Of a stretch of DNA of 64,000 nt, positions 42,533 through 58,607 are shown piece after piece (position 1 is the stretch's first letter; each line of letters starts with the position of its first letter). This stretch comes from Tricholoma matsutake (Eukaryota; Basidiomycota; Agaricomycetes; Agaricales; Tricholomataceae): assembly GCA_026075535.2 (NCBI GenBank), contig AP026545.1:5704001-5768000 (forward strand), read 5' to 3'. The translations under genes were made by a program, and so were the position numbers. The notes under the pieces are model-generated. The model was given only the letters and a program-made list of their open reading frames with translations, was not told the origin of the DNA and did no database searches.

Positions 42533-45500
42533 ATGACTGTGGAACGTTCAGCTTCGAAACCGCCTCTGATAACTCCATCAGCTTCTCCTCCTTCTTCCAG
42601 GTCTTTCTTCTCTCAACCTTACAGAATTCCTGACAAGGCATCACCCGCAAAGCGACCTCGTCTAGCATCTACCTCGAATCACCTTCAGTCGCACCTGCCT
42701 TCCGCTTCTACAACTCTTGATCAAATTGATGTTCATAAAGCACGGGAAGCTTCGACGTTGCGATTGTTCGATGTGTGGTCGAGCCTTGCAGACCGCTACT
42801 CTCGACCCCTAGACGAAGACGATATCATTGATATTACCACCGGTGAATTTGTCAAAGATCGGGGATTTTTGCGAGGTTCTAGGAATTGGGATATTGGTTG
42901 CTTTGCTGATGATGTGGAGAAGGACGTGGAAGAGGACGAGGAAGAAGATGTGGAAGAAGAAGATGTGGACGAATTGGATTCATTCGCAAATCCAGGAGCG
43001 GTCGAAGAATTAGACGGGTTGGGTGTCGACGGAAGGAGGGTGCACCCAGTGACAGAGGTGGATCCGGCTGATGCTGAGGATCTAAAACAGTTTCTAGAGG
43101 CTGAACAGAGAAGAAGGGAAACCTATGGGAGTGAGGAAGAAACTGAAGGTTCTGAAGAGGGGAGTTTAAGCGAGCAAGGTCTCATCTATTCACGTTTCCG
43201 GGACTCAGTCCGTTCTGAGGATACTGGTGCTTCACCCCTTGGACGAGGTGCCACTCCTGAGATGGAGAAGGAAAATACTCCTCGACGGCAACCCTCTGTG
43301 TTCGTTGACTCTGGATCTGACGATGAACTCGTCAACTGGGACATGGATGAAACAAGCATGGTTTATCGTCTGAAAAAGGAGAACCACGAAGACGACCGTG
43401 ATAGTGACATAGAATTTATCGAAGCACTTCGCCCTCCTTTGCCGTCATCGCCCCGTACAAAACTCAAACCATCCCCTAAATCTTCTATCAAAAAGAAGCC
43501 AGCGTCGAAATCAACGTCCTCCAAAACATACAAGCCTCCTTGGACACAATTGGAAACCCCCCCTCAATCTCACACATCTTCTTTCAATTCCTCGGCCACA
43601 CCGTCCGATTCACTACCTCCGCAATCCTCGTCCCCAGCTTCTTACTCTCATGATAACTCTTCTCCGACCGAGCCGCAGCAAGGTAATTCACACCTTCGAA
43701 AATTCGATTCCAGGTTGCAACGTCCTGTTGCATCGCAAGTTGGTCGTGATGTGTTGGCCCTTCCAATTCCACGCTTGGACTTGGCAAAGATGATGCAGGG
43801 AAGAACCGCTTCAAAGTCTCATAGGAATACTAAACCTCTGCCACATCATCGTGCAAAGAAAAATGCGTCAGAGCTCGCTTCTACTTCGTTAATACCAGAA
43901 AAGGTCGTGGATCAAGGACGTCAGGATAGAGTCCCTGAGCCGCAGTCCCATACCAGAGACAAACCATTAGTATCAAAAAGAAGTAGGTCTCAAGTGGAAG
44001 TTGTTATAGAACAAAGGCCACCGTTTTCGTCTAGGACGCCGGTTCCTGACTGTCATTTCAAGGATCAACGGCCTTCTGAGAAGGAGGAAACTGCCTCAGT
44101 GACGAAGCCTTTTGAGGGAGGGAGAGTTGCCGGGGATTCCAAGGGAAAAGGACGAGAGATCGTTGTGGAAGAAGCCCAAGAGGGCATCTCCGAAGCTGAT
44201 GATGAGAGCGATGACCCTATTACAATATTATCCTCATCGCCTATCAGCATGTCGACAGAGAAAGGGAAGGCGCGGTCAGATTCCCCGGGAACAGAAGACA
44301 CCCAGAGCCCATCCAACTCTGTTCTGCGTTCGGCCGTGGAAGAACAGATAGGCGTTGTTGAGCCAGCCAAACTCAAGTACGGCGGAGTGGCAGCGTCTGC
44401 AGTATCGATGGAGACGAGGAAACGAAAGAGAGTTGCATCATCTTCTTCAGAAATTGGAACTGCTGATTTGGACGGTGTTCAAAAATCACCGGTAGCTGTA
44501 TTCAAGATGCGGAGCAAAATAGCGGCTCGCAGCGAGGAAGCATCTGTCTCACACACGAGACCTGATTCTATTGGAAGCGAGTGCTCTGAGTCTACCTCCG
44601 CAGGGGGTGTGTTTATCTTCTGGTTATATGAATTCTTCTGCTTACAGATTGTGATACTACTAGAACCTGAGACGAGACACAGGGAAACAAGGAAGTCGAC
44701 ACCTATCACTCGATCCAGGTCCAGGTCCAGGTCCAGGTCAAGACCACCCACAAATCGCGACCGCGGTTCCAGTCCAGCGTCCTCGCAAGAGGACTTCGAC
44801 GAACCGCATCGTTATTCCAACCGCGCTTTCTCTTACTTCGATCCTGCTCCTCACTCTGATCTGCCTTACTACGCTAATCAACCGCCATACACCCCACGCC
44901 ACCCACCTCCTCATCCATACCCCCCGATAGCAGACCTACGGGCTCAGTACATCATATCCCAGGCCATGCACCAACTTTCTGCGTTGGTCGTAGGGCCATG
45001 GACACCTCCAACACATGGTTCAATCCCGTACACTCCATCCCATCATCATCACCCAGGCCCCTCAATGTATTCGACGCCAACGCAGCGTCCGTACCCGTAT
45101 CCATATGTATATGATCCCAATCTATCGAGAGCCACCTTACCACCTGACTCACCGGACGTACTCTCGTCGCCGGCAGTGCCGGACGGAAGCAGCGGGCGGC
45201 GTAAGTCGCTTGTAAAAAGAAGCCGGTCAAGAGGGAGGAGGGTATCCTTCAGGGTAGAGGAGGAGTGCGTGGATACTACAGAAACCCGTTCTAGTCCGGC
45301 AAGTCTCCGTGAGCGAGAAGGTACATCCCGAGACAGAGGTCGATCACGAGTACCATCCGGCTCTGAAGTAGCCGTGCACAAGGTCGAGGGTCGGGGCAAG
45401 GAGAAAGTCAGAGCAAACATGGCGAAGACGAGTTATGAACCTGAGCCTGAATCTGAGCCTGACATACCAGGACGAGGCAGATCTTTTTCCAGAGCGCAAA

Positions 45501-45622
45501 CTCCTGGACCTCCTATCCGCACGCGATCCTCGAACACCCGTCGTAATAAAAGTGATCTGAGTAACTCTACTACTGGTAGAGGCAGGAGGCGCTCCCCTGG
45601 TGTTGCTGGACGCCGTCCTTGA
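42533..45622 (+). CDS. Disordered nuclear protein with Scm3/HJURP-like motif (putative CENP-A chaperone)
   Basis: About 1,000 residues, mostly low-complexity. Near residues 70-115 is a compact block: a helix (REASTLRLFDVWSSLADRYSR) followed by DEDDIIDITTGEFVKDRGFLRG. This matches the pattern I recall for the Scm3/HJURP CENP-A chaperone domain (helix with W and Y, then DEIDL-TGE-VVDNGHL). The match is inference and no search was run. Next come an acidic run (DVEEDEEEDVEEEDVDELD), Ser/Pro-rich and KKPASKS-type basic segments, an RS-repeat (about 44710-44745), a Pro/His/Tyr-rich region and a basic RGRRRSPGVAGRRP end. A 39-base GT-AG stretch (44611-44649) that would encode FIFWLYEFFCL is probably an in-frame intron. 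Other possibilities are a splicing-related or chromatin scaffold protein. Confidence 0.6.
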   Translation: MTVERSASKPPLITPSASPPSSRSFFSQPYRIPDKASPAKRPRLASTSNHLQSHLPSASTTLDQIDVHKAREASTLRLFDVWSSLADRYSRPLDEDDIIDITTGEFVKDRGFLRGSRNWDIGCFADDVEKDVEEDEEEDVEEEDVDELDSFANPGAVEELDGLGVDGRRVHPVTEVDPADAEDLKQFLEAEQRRRETYGSEEETEGSEEGSLSEQGLIYSRFRDSVRSEDTGASPLGRGATPEMEKENTPRRQPSVFVDSGSDDELVNWDMDETSMVYRLKKENHEDDRDSDIEFIEALRPPLPSSPRTKLKPSPKSSIKKKPASKSTSSKTYKPPWTQLETPPQSHTSSFNSSATPSDSLPPQSSSPASYSHDNSSPTEPQQGNSHLRKFDSRLQRPVASQVGRDVLALPIPRLDLAKMMQGRTASKSHRNTKPLPHHRAKKNASELASTSLIPEKVVDQGRQDRVPEPQSHTRDKPLVSKRSRSQVEVVIEQRPPFSSRTPVPDCHFKDQRPSEKEETASVTKPFEGGRVAGDSKGKGREIVVEEAQEGISEADDESDDPITILSSSPISMSTEKGKARSDSPGTEDTQSPSNSVLRSAVEEQIGVVEPAKLKYGGVAASAVSMETRKRKRVASSSSEIGTADLDGVQKSPVAVFKMRSKIAARSEEASVSHTRPDSIGSECSESTSAGGVFIFWLYEFFCLQIVILLEPETRHRETRKSTPITRSRSRSRSRSRPPTNRDRGSSPASSQEDFDEPHRYSNRAFSYFDPAPHSDLPYYANQPPYTPRHPPPHPYPPIADLRAQYIISQAMHQLSALVVGPWTPPTHGSIPYTPSHHHHPGPSMYSTPTQRPYPYPYVYDPNLSRATLPPDSPDVLSSPAVPDGSSGRRKSLVKRSRSRGRRVSFRVEEECVDTTETRSSPASLREREGTSRDRGRSRVPSGSEVAVHKVEGRGKEKVRANMAKTSYEPEPESEPDIPGRGRSFSRAQTPGPPIRTRSSNTRRNKSDLSNSTTGRGRRRSPGVAGRRP
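44714..44737 (+). repeat. Hexanucleotide repeat (tccagg, four copies) encoding an RS run
   Basis: Four perfect tandem copies of tccagg encode alternating Ser-Arg; adjacent codons extend the run. It is prone to length change without loss of frame. Confidence 0.9.
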
Positions 45623-46119
45623 GCCTTCAGGCTATCCTTACTTTTTATTTACTTATCTATTTGTCATCTGAATTGTTCTTCTAGATTTGTCCCTCTGTGT
45701 CATTACTATGGTCTTCGCGACAAGATCCTCGGCGAGGTGTCTCGTTTTCAGCGTGTATATCATGATAGGGAATCGAAAGTTGACCACCTTGAATCGTTTC
45801 CTTGATAGACGACGCGTCCCTGATTTTCTCTCGTCGGAATAAACACTGCAAAAATATGCCTTTGCCTGGACTAGATCCATCTGGTATGATAAGGCATCCA
45901 CCAGGGACATATTTGTGGTCAAGGTTCATTCTATGAGTAGTTAAAAGTCATAAACAAGAGAAATGGAACTTTGATGGCACTCGCTCACGTGCTATGAAAA
46001 TGTTTTCTTCATTGAATTCTCGAGCAAGGTCGACAATTTCGAGCACCAAGCTAGCCTAGCTACGAATTGCATCCATCATCAGCTTTCTAGACTCTGTACT
46101 GCCTGTGGGCCCTTAAAGG
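45623..46119. other. Intergenic region with an unsupported minus-strand open frame
   Basis: Between the Scm3-like stop and DHR1. On the minus strand, 45929-45681 reads MNLDHKYVPGGCLIIPDG ... IQGGQLSIPYHDIHAENETPR, and 46050-45980 reads LVLEIVDLAREFNEENIFIA; both look protein-like. However, the phases do not join through the available GT sites, and there is no room for an upstream exon before DHR1. It may be a decayed gene. No other structure is seen. Confidence 0.35.
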
Positions 46120-50502
<4,383 letters not shown>

Positions 50503-50689
50503 TTGTAAGCAATAGTAATTTACCACGGTAAGTAGTGTTTCAGTGTATATCTATGTACAAGAATAACTTAGAGCGTATCCAGGATGTGGTCAAGGAAACA
50601 TGTATCCTTCTAGTGGTGAATTAATAAAGGAAATGACCTCAAGGCCGCTATCAGGCAGTTAGACAATAACAAATTAGAGCTGATGCTTA

Positions 50690-53600
50690 TTATTTGGTTC
50701 TCACCTTACTAGACTTTGGGATGAAGATATTGGGTGGTTGTTTTAGGCGTTTGACTGAAGGTATTCGTGGTTTGGTGGCTCCTTCCCCTGGTGGATGAGG
50801 TGGAGGTCGCGTTGAATGATCGTCATTGTCGGCAGGCCGCTTGACCCCTACACCACTGACAGGAGGGATGGGAACAGGCGTAGCAGGCTTATGATCCGGA
50901 ATTGCTTGAAGAGGTTTAGATTCTGAGTTTCGACCTATACTCGACTTAAAGTCTCTGGGAGTGACCAGATCTGAAGGTACTGGGACGACAGGCACGACCT
51001 TTGCCTCCTTGGTAGGTGAAAGGAGAAGCGGTGGCTGATCGACAGTCGGTCGAGTAAAATACGTCGGGTCAATCTGCGGAAAGTTAGACACTTTTGATAA
51101 TGTTGATGGAAGCACGGTGCCCTCACGTCAGATAATGCAGAGCGGGATCTGGCATCACAAACAATGTCTTTCCAAGTGGCGTCGCTTCGCTCCAGGGTCG
51201 GTGCATTTCCGAGGATGAAAAGGGATGACTTTGCGCGAGTAAGCGCAACATTCATGCGCCGGATGTCTGTGTGTAAATTAGGTCAACCCGCAGTCCAATA
51301 TGAGCTACGTACCTGACAAGAAACCAACTGATTGCAGGCCAGGTCCTGCACGAACACATGATAGAATAATAACGTCTTTCTCCTGTCCCTGAAATCCATC
51401 GACAGTGTTAAAGTCGACCGATTCCACAATGTCACGGCCAAAGCGTTGCTCAAATTGACGTCGCAATTCCACGACTTGCGCCTTGTACATGGACACTACG
51501 CCGATACTCAATAGAACAGAGGAGAACTCCTGACGAAGACGGGAATAGAGTGCGACAGCCACTTGACACTCCGTCATGTTTTTGATAGAGCGACCACTTG
51601 CCTCCTCCAAACCTCTGGAGACATTGAAAAACCTGTACGTTCCAAGTTTCGTATGTGCGTGCCACGGTTGCCCAGTTTTCTTCTCCATACCAGGACCATC
51701 TTGCAACCTGCCTTTATAAAATATCTGACTGGGCAGACGACTGATTTCTGGATGCATACGATATTGTATACTGGAGAAAACTTCATTGAAAGGCGTTGAT
51801 GCCGAAACAAGGATACCAACCTCAGTAGATGTACAGCATCGGGTCTATGTTTTTGAAGACGGACAAAGAGCGATTCGTTGTAACGAAACCGACAAGCCTA
51901 AGGAAAATAAAACAGAAACGTCTTAAGAAGCGAGTGTCATGGCAGAGAGATCATTCACCTCTTGAGAAAGGACAGTCGGAGGCAATTGTTGGGGATCTCC
52001 CACCATGACACACCGATTGGTTCGATACTTCAAAGGTATAATGGAGCTGAGCTCAATGGCCTGTGCAGCTTCATCGATAATGACCATCTCAAAGTCAAAT
52101 TGAGCCAACAGATCGTGTCCAGCCCCGGATAAAGTACTGCACACGACGTCCGCTTCCTGAATAACCTCGACTCGTGTCTTTCTACGGAGAGCATCCAGAG
52201 TGCGCGTCTCAGACCTACCCTTGTCGATCAGATTATCCAGTTGCTTGCTTAGGGACATCTTGCGGGATCGGAGCTGCGAAATCTCATCACTGAGAGCCTG
52301 TTTCCTGGCTAGATTGTCATAAATACTGTCCTCTTCTTGCCGCTTTTGTGCCATAGTTTGTTTAAGTGAGTCGATGTCTCGTCGCAATGCGGAGATTTCC
52401 ATCGAAATATCCTTAGAGTCGTTCTTTGGCTTGTTTGGGCCAGAATCGAGCTTCCTCTCCACCAAGACATCGAGAGATATATCCTGAACGCTAATGTTCA
52501 TCGTGTTTTTGGCCCCAAGGCGGACAACCTTGACAGAGCCGGGCCCTTTTTCTGATACTCGAAACCCCAAGCTGATACGACTCGCAATTTCATCAATCGC
52601 AGCATTACTCGGGGCACAAAGGAGAATTTTGCTACTTGGTTTCTTCTCCAGAGGAGCAGCATTCCGACCAGCTTGGACAAGAACAGGAGGAGGACGCTGG
52701 TTCGACAACGAAGCTGCGATCAACCCACAGATAGTCGATGTTTTACCAGTACCCGGAGGCCTAACAATACGGAATTAACAAACGGTAGTGGAACATAACT
52801 AGAACTGTGCACACCCTTGGATCAACACAAACCCGTCCGTCTGCAGGGAGCTCAAGATCGCAGTTGCTTGTGGTTCATTAACACTATACTTTGCCATGGT
52901 CTGTTCGATATCTCTTCGCTCGACTTTAGCAGCTTTATACAGACGTGGGCGAAGTATGATCTCAAAAAGATCGTAATACGCTACGGATACAAGGGCGGCA
53001 TATTCACGATGAAGGGTACTGAGACTAAAGATGGTCAGAATCTAAGATTCGCATGATTCAATCAATGTTTACCTGAATAACCTGCTGAGCTGCCACTTGG
53101 TACTGATTTGTAAACCAGGGTCAATACTTCCAGGTCTTATGTAGCAGCGAACGCTAGCTTGACCCCCCTGCGGCGCCAGGCGATAGCTCTGCGTCTTGGC
53201 CATAATACATTTTTTGGCATTTGGATGCCTAAGAAGGACCACATCTGTCTCCGCCAAGTACCAGTCCTTCTTTACAATTCCCAAGAGCGAAATATCGAGG
53301 TCAAGCCAAGAATCCAAAAATTGGCGGGAGTTGATCTGGCATTCAAATGACTCCTGGACCTCCTCTTTCGCCTGTAGAATTTGTGCCCAACATTCCATCA
53401 GAAGAAGAGGTTCAAAAACTGCTTTGTACTCCTCGAAATTGTTGAATTTGTCGGGAATCTGCACGAGCTTGGGTTTAACACCAGGAGGCTCTGAACCAGC
53501 ATGTTCAAAGTCCCACGATAATAAGGCTCTATGGAGATTGCTGATATCTGGATGCAATCGGAGAGCAGCATTACGAGCTTCGTTTTTGCGATTGAGCCTT

Positions 53601-56600
53601 TCTTGCATAGGGTTCTTGTGCGTTGGAATATCTAATCTCTTGACCTGTCGACGCTCCGCCATTTTCCTGACCTTTGGAGATCGCTGGAGTCTTGCAAGAG
53701 CTGCCAACCCTTCATCTACACCCTCTTCTTCGCTATCTGACTCACTCGAACTAGATGAGTCGGATAGTGTAGGTTTAGTCGGACCCTCGTTCTTGGGACC
53801 AGCGGATTGCGAAACTCCCGGCTTCGCACCAACAGGAAATCTGTCAGCTCTACGAAACGATGGTAAAGATACAGCCGCATCGAGCTTCTGCTGATCCTCG
53901 TCTGTGAAAAATGGGGACTTCGACGATTTTGAAGTTGGTAGATCTGCAACAGGCTTCGGTAAAGGTTTCAACGTCAGCGGGGCGTTCCTTGTGCTGGCCT
54001 GGATCGGTCGCGCTTTTGCCTTAACGGAGTCCTTAACCGATGGGGCAGGACCAGACACCACCACAACTTCATCAAATTCGTCAAGAGCAGCTTCTAGCAT
54101 TAATAACCTAGACTTGTCAAGACGAATTCGAGTCCTCGGATCGTCCTTCCGAGCGCTGTCGATGTGCTTCCGAAGTTTCATCAGGCCATCTTCCGAAGGT
54201 GTAACCCCGGTTTCTCGAAAACACTCTAGAAGAGATTTTAGCAGAGAGAAAGACTGGTGTAGAAGCTCTTCGTCCGTGAGTCGAAGCCATCGCGCTAGCT
54301 CCTGTAGAACATCTTGCAAGTCACCCATCATCTTTCCTCCGATGTTCGAAAGCTTCTTTGAGGCATTTACATCCATTGTCGAACGGGAGTTGGCAGCTGA
54401 TTCGACCACTTTCCACGTCGCCAGCATATCTCTCCCGAAGATGAGAGCGTCTCTCATCCATACAATCATATCTTCGCTATCAAAATATGTTGACCATAGC
54501 GGGGTGCGTCTAAATATCACCGTGAGCGATCTTGCCATTAAATTCCACAACTTTGGAAGCTGAGCAACTGGGCCTTTGTCATCTGCCGGCCGCAGGAAGT
54601 GTTGAGAATGCAGAAGGCCATTAGGCTTTGTACACAAAACATCAATGATATCTGTAAAACAACGGACGAGAGATCTAGAAAGGCTGCATGCTTCGGGAAG
54701 TCGAGGGGCATAGTCGATGAAAGTGGAAAGGAAATCAAAGATGCCCTCAAGACCTGCATCTGGAAGATTTTCAAGGAGTGCACGGAAGCAATCATGACGT
54801 GTATCGACATCGAACGCTAGCTCGACCAGGTTCTGCGCGGCAAGTTGCATCTCCTCCACAGGCGACAACATCAGTTTCACGATGTTCTGGACAATACCTG
54901 CACGACGTAACACATCGAGAGCTGATGAAGACGTACTGACATCAGCGTAGTGGGTCATAGCTCCGATGAAACCCTCTCTGATTGTAGCCAAGGATCGGTT
55001 TACCTCATTCAAAGTATCCTCGACGTTAGGAATTTTGAACGCAGGAGTGAAAGGTTTCGCATGAAGCATATCCACGTGCGCAGTCTGTGCAACAATGGCA
55101 ATGATGATAGCAATTCCATCAGCATCGTTGGTTTGGAGTGCTGGATATAGCTTCTTCCACAATTGTTTCCTCACCGTAGGCTTTGAGATTTCGCCCGAAG
55201 CTGGACGTTCTGTCTGTACTCGAGAAAGAAGCCTACACAGCCCCATGATGGCTGCTGTTACGCTTTCGACATCAATTTCTAGCACATTCTTCAAAAAAGC
55301 GCGTGTAGAACTGCGGCTGGATCTCCATTTTTCGACATCATAAGAACGAGAAAAGGCTATTCCCAGAAAAGTCTCGCCGTGGATGTCTATGGCGATAAAC
55401 AATGATTTGCGGTGGAGGAAATCATCAGTCGAACACTTTCGGAGGACAGATGATAGTAGCTGTAAAAATGGCACGGGGTATGTAAGAAATACAAACTTGA
55501 CAGCGGCGACCAAACTCACATGCAAGGCAGATGCCATAATTGACGGCCGCGCATCCTGAAAACGCTCATGTTGCGTCTCCTCGCACAGGAAGTCAGCTAT
55601 CTTTACAAGTACTTCCCCATAGACAGGCAGGTCGCGGATGGTATGCAGATACTCCCTGAACCAATTTAAAAACCATGGGCGTTCAGTGGAAGAGCCGGTG
55701 TTCTGGAGTAGTTCGGAGAAGGAAGGATTGTCTTTAACAGAATCGAAAACGACTTGCGGAAATTCAGGTCCTTCCCCGATCCAAAATTTGTCGTCCATGC
55801 GCTTGAGAAGCAAAAGAAAGCACTGAAGTATATCCATGAATTCTGGTAGATGGGAACAGACGGCACAAATTCAAAGCAAACACTTGTCAAGTTCGAATGA
55901 TCACAAGAGAAAATGAGACAACTAACGAGGCCCAGTATCGTGCAAGTGTCCTGTTATGATGCGGCGGAGATCTGTCCGCTGCCGTGTGTCATATGTTAGT
56001 GCATCAACGGGAATGTGTCGCAGAACGGCAGAGAATCCAGACCAAAGATCAGATGGATTACGAGCAAAGGAAAAACGGCACAATGCGGAATCCTGTGAGC
56101 AACTGGTTCCTGATAGAGTCAAAGCGTGGACTACCACCTCGATAGCTTGAAGATAAGGCCCAACGAACAAGTCACTGGACATGGGGACAGTTGTGCATTT
56201 GAAAGCCTGCTCTCTAGCCCATTGTCTGACGCTCGATTTGTCGCTCATCGAAAGAACAAACATCCCCGAAGGTAAAGGGTCGCCTGGCCATCCAGGAAGG
56301 GGGTTGGTTAAGGAGGAGGCATATATAGCGGATATTATCTGTGGGTCGCTGAAAATGGTCCAATTACAGACCATGCGATAAACCACTGCAGGATGTATGT
56401 CAGAAAGAGTCTTAGTGCTCGGCTGACCCAATATTTTTGCGTCGGTAAGGTCCTTCGTAACCATCGCAAGCTCCCATTGCTCGAATGTCTGGTAGAAGTT
56501 GTTGAGGACATCCTCCTGGAATGCACCGAAATACCTATGAGGGCTCGACAATGGCAGATATGTATATCTAGCGACTTCACTCACGTCTTTCTTGAGCTTG

Positions 56601-56910
56601 CTTTAACCTGTTCAAGGCCTTGGATGCACCCCGGACAAAGACTCAAGCAAGAATGAAGCTTCATTTTCCAGTCCTCCACTAATGGACTGTTGTACGCGAA
56701 AAGTCGAAGGAGAAATGTGGCGGATGCCACTGTGTTAGGCGCAGCTTGATGACAAAACCAATGAAGGGCGTTATCCGGAGACTTGGTGGGTATTCCCATC
56801 AGGTAGTTATACACTGTGCCAAGAACCTTGTCTGAAGCCCCAGCGTTGTCAATCGGGGAGTCTCGAAGCTTGGCAAGCAGCGATTGTACATCTGACTCAG
56901 AGCCTGCCAT
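50690..56910 (-). CDS. SEN1: Sen1-like superfamily 1 RNA/DNA helicase
   Basis: Sen1/senataxin terminates noncoding RNA polymerase II transcription and resolves R-loops. The start at 56910 (MAGSESDVQSLLAKL) leads into a very long helical SEN1_N domain in exons 56910-56581, 56584-55922 and 55837-53069. A Ser/Asp-rich linker (SDSSSSSESDSEEEGVDEG) follows. Helicase motifs: [18 protein letters not shown] (Walker A across an intron near 52750), APSNAAIDEIASRI, a coiled-coil prong region (LSDEISQLRSRKMSLSKQLDNL), VIIDEAAQAIE (Walker B), VMVGDPQQLPPTV, FNTVDGFQGQEKDVIILSCVRA and RMNVALTRAKSSLFILGN. The C-terminus is a Pro-rich disordered tail with basic patches (SVKRLKQPPN) ending at 50690. The size, about 1,950 residues, fits Sen1. 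Confidence 0.92.
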
Positions 56911-57359
56911 GAATTGGTAATAGGTATCTTGCTCGAGACCGGCTGATAGAGAATTGAATTTAAGCTGAAACGAGAAGTCGGGTGGTTATGAAGGCTAGAC
57001 AAGGAAAGGAAAGTGAGAAAGCATTCGATAGTGGCAATCTTGGCTCCTCTATAAAAAGTTGTTGTCAAAGGACGCGACTCCTTACACACGTGAGGTGTAC
57101 TCCAAAAGGAAATTGTTTGAGCGTCACGAACAGTCTTAGGAACAGCAACCCATCACCTCACAAAACATTGCGAATGTACGCTTTCCATGCTTGAAATTTC
57201 AGATCTGAGTACTTAGGTTCGAACTCGCCACATAACTGTAGAGAAGTACAACCAAACGTCAATATAAGTACCAACCAACTATCACCGGCACCGTTGTGAC
57301 TGTCGTACTTCTTCGACATCGATTCAATTTCGGCAGTACACTGGCTCATCTTGACGCAC

Positions 57360-58391
57360 ATGGATCTGCAAGACTTGGAAAGCATCAATATTCTGCTTGA
57401 TCGTGACGTTGAACTTCGAGAGGTGATTCATATACTTATGTTTATGTTCGACCAGCACCGAAAGAAAAGTGTTTCATAGAAAATCAAGGAACAGGTAGCC
57501 GAGCTTGATAAGAAAGCACGCACTATGATTGGGTTGCTCAATAAAATACACTCGACTCCCTCCGATTCGAGTGAGTATACCCAACTATGTCGCTGCAGAT
57601 CTCAGTAGCCGTTTTTCTAGTCCCTGCTCTCCTGGATTCTGTACGTCCCGTTTTATGGACCTGTCAAAACGTATCAAGCGCCCTCGCTGCCCTTATTCCA
57701 GAAAGCCAATTTTGGCGATGGAAGGAAATGTGGTCGAATTCGTTAAGGACTGCTGTCTTCGCAGCTTCACTGATAGAATATCTCTCGAATCGATCTTTGA
57801 TATCCTTGCCACGTGTTGCCGAAATCTTGGGCAGTGAGCATGTTTATATCACAGATCATATCGACATAATGTCACTTCTTTATTTCATTAGTCAAAGAAG
57901 AGTGGAAAGATCGAATTGCGCTACCCGTTGAGGACTATCTTCACGGTTTGATCAGCCTTGTGAACGAACTGGTAAGTCTTAATGGGGCGTTCTCGGATAC
58001 TGCTCTTCCGAAATAGTCTCATTCTCTAGTCCCGGTTGGCTGTCAATGCCGTGACATTGGGAAATTTCGAGGAACCCATTAGAATATCCATTTTTGTCAA
58101 GGATCTTTTTGCTGGATTCTCCATGGTAAGTACTCCTTGCCAGGTACCTCAAACACTCATCGATTCTACTTTAAATTTGGCAGTTAAATCTCAAAAATGA
58201 CACCCTACGGCGGCGTTTTGACGGTCTCAAATATGACATGAAGAAGATAGAGGAAGGCAAGTTCCTTCCTTCTACTAAGTAGATCCCTGGCGCTACTAAA
58301 ATTACTGTCAGTGGTATACGATGTATCCCTTCGCAAACTTGCCTCACCACCCGTTCACCCTCATGCTGAGCCTTTTGTATCGACGACGTAA
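57360..58391 (+). CDS. TSN: Translin (C3PO subunit, TB-RBP)
   Basis: Translin forms an octamer that binds single-stranded DNA and RNA and, with TRAX, makes the C3PO nuclease. Exon 57360-57422 encodes MDLQDLESINILLDRDVELRE and joins KIKEQVAELDKKARTMIGLLNKIHSTPSDS. The next exons give IPALLDSVRPVL ... FWRWKEMWSNSLRTAVF, VKEEWKDRIALPVEDYLHGLISLVNEL, SRLAVNAVTLGNFEEPIRISIFVKDLFAGFSM and LNLKNDTLRRRFDGLKYDMKKIEE, then VVYDVSLRKLASPP to the stop at 58391. Nearly every residue block matches the translin pattern. The final intron (58257-58311) starts with GC, not GT. A TRAX partner is not in this window. Confidence 0.95.
58257..58311 (+). other. TSN: GC-AG intron in translin
   Basis: The junction aggaag|GCAAGT ... 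tgtcag|tggta is required to join KIEE to VVYDVSLRKL in frame. The only nearby GT (base 58261) gives the wrong phase. The donor has the strong AG|GCAAGT context typical of GC-AG introns. Confidence 0.85.
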
Positions 58392-58410
58392 TAGTAGCAT
58401 AAATTGTATC

Positions 58411-58430
58411 ATATGATATGATATGATATC
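58411..58430. repeat. Short ATATG tandem repeat after translin
   Basis: Three copies of atatg and a degenerate fourth (atatc) lie 20 bases past the translin stop, possibly in its 3' UTR or polyadenylation region. Confidence 0.8.
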
Positions 58431-58607
58431 AGTTGTACCGTAGGTATTACTTATACGGTCCTGAACTCCGCGACTCAGTTCAAATTGGAAATCCCGGCGT
58501 GATCACACTCGAGGCGGAGTTGGAATATGTAGATCAAACATCAACTTCGAGTTGAACAACTTTGAACTTCGTGATCTTCGAAGGCAATTCCTACTGACTA
58601 TCAATTC

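Noticed and set aside
53196..54563. Two long plus-strand frames
   Set aside because: They are antisense to the conserved SEN1 N-terminal exon and show only low-complexity Ser/Arg composition.
57158..57388. Minus-strand open frame overlapping the translin start
   Set aside because: Its ATG shares the CATG of the translin start, leaving no promoter; the only splice option runs into a stop, and translin on the plus strand explains the region.
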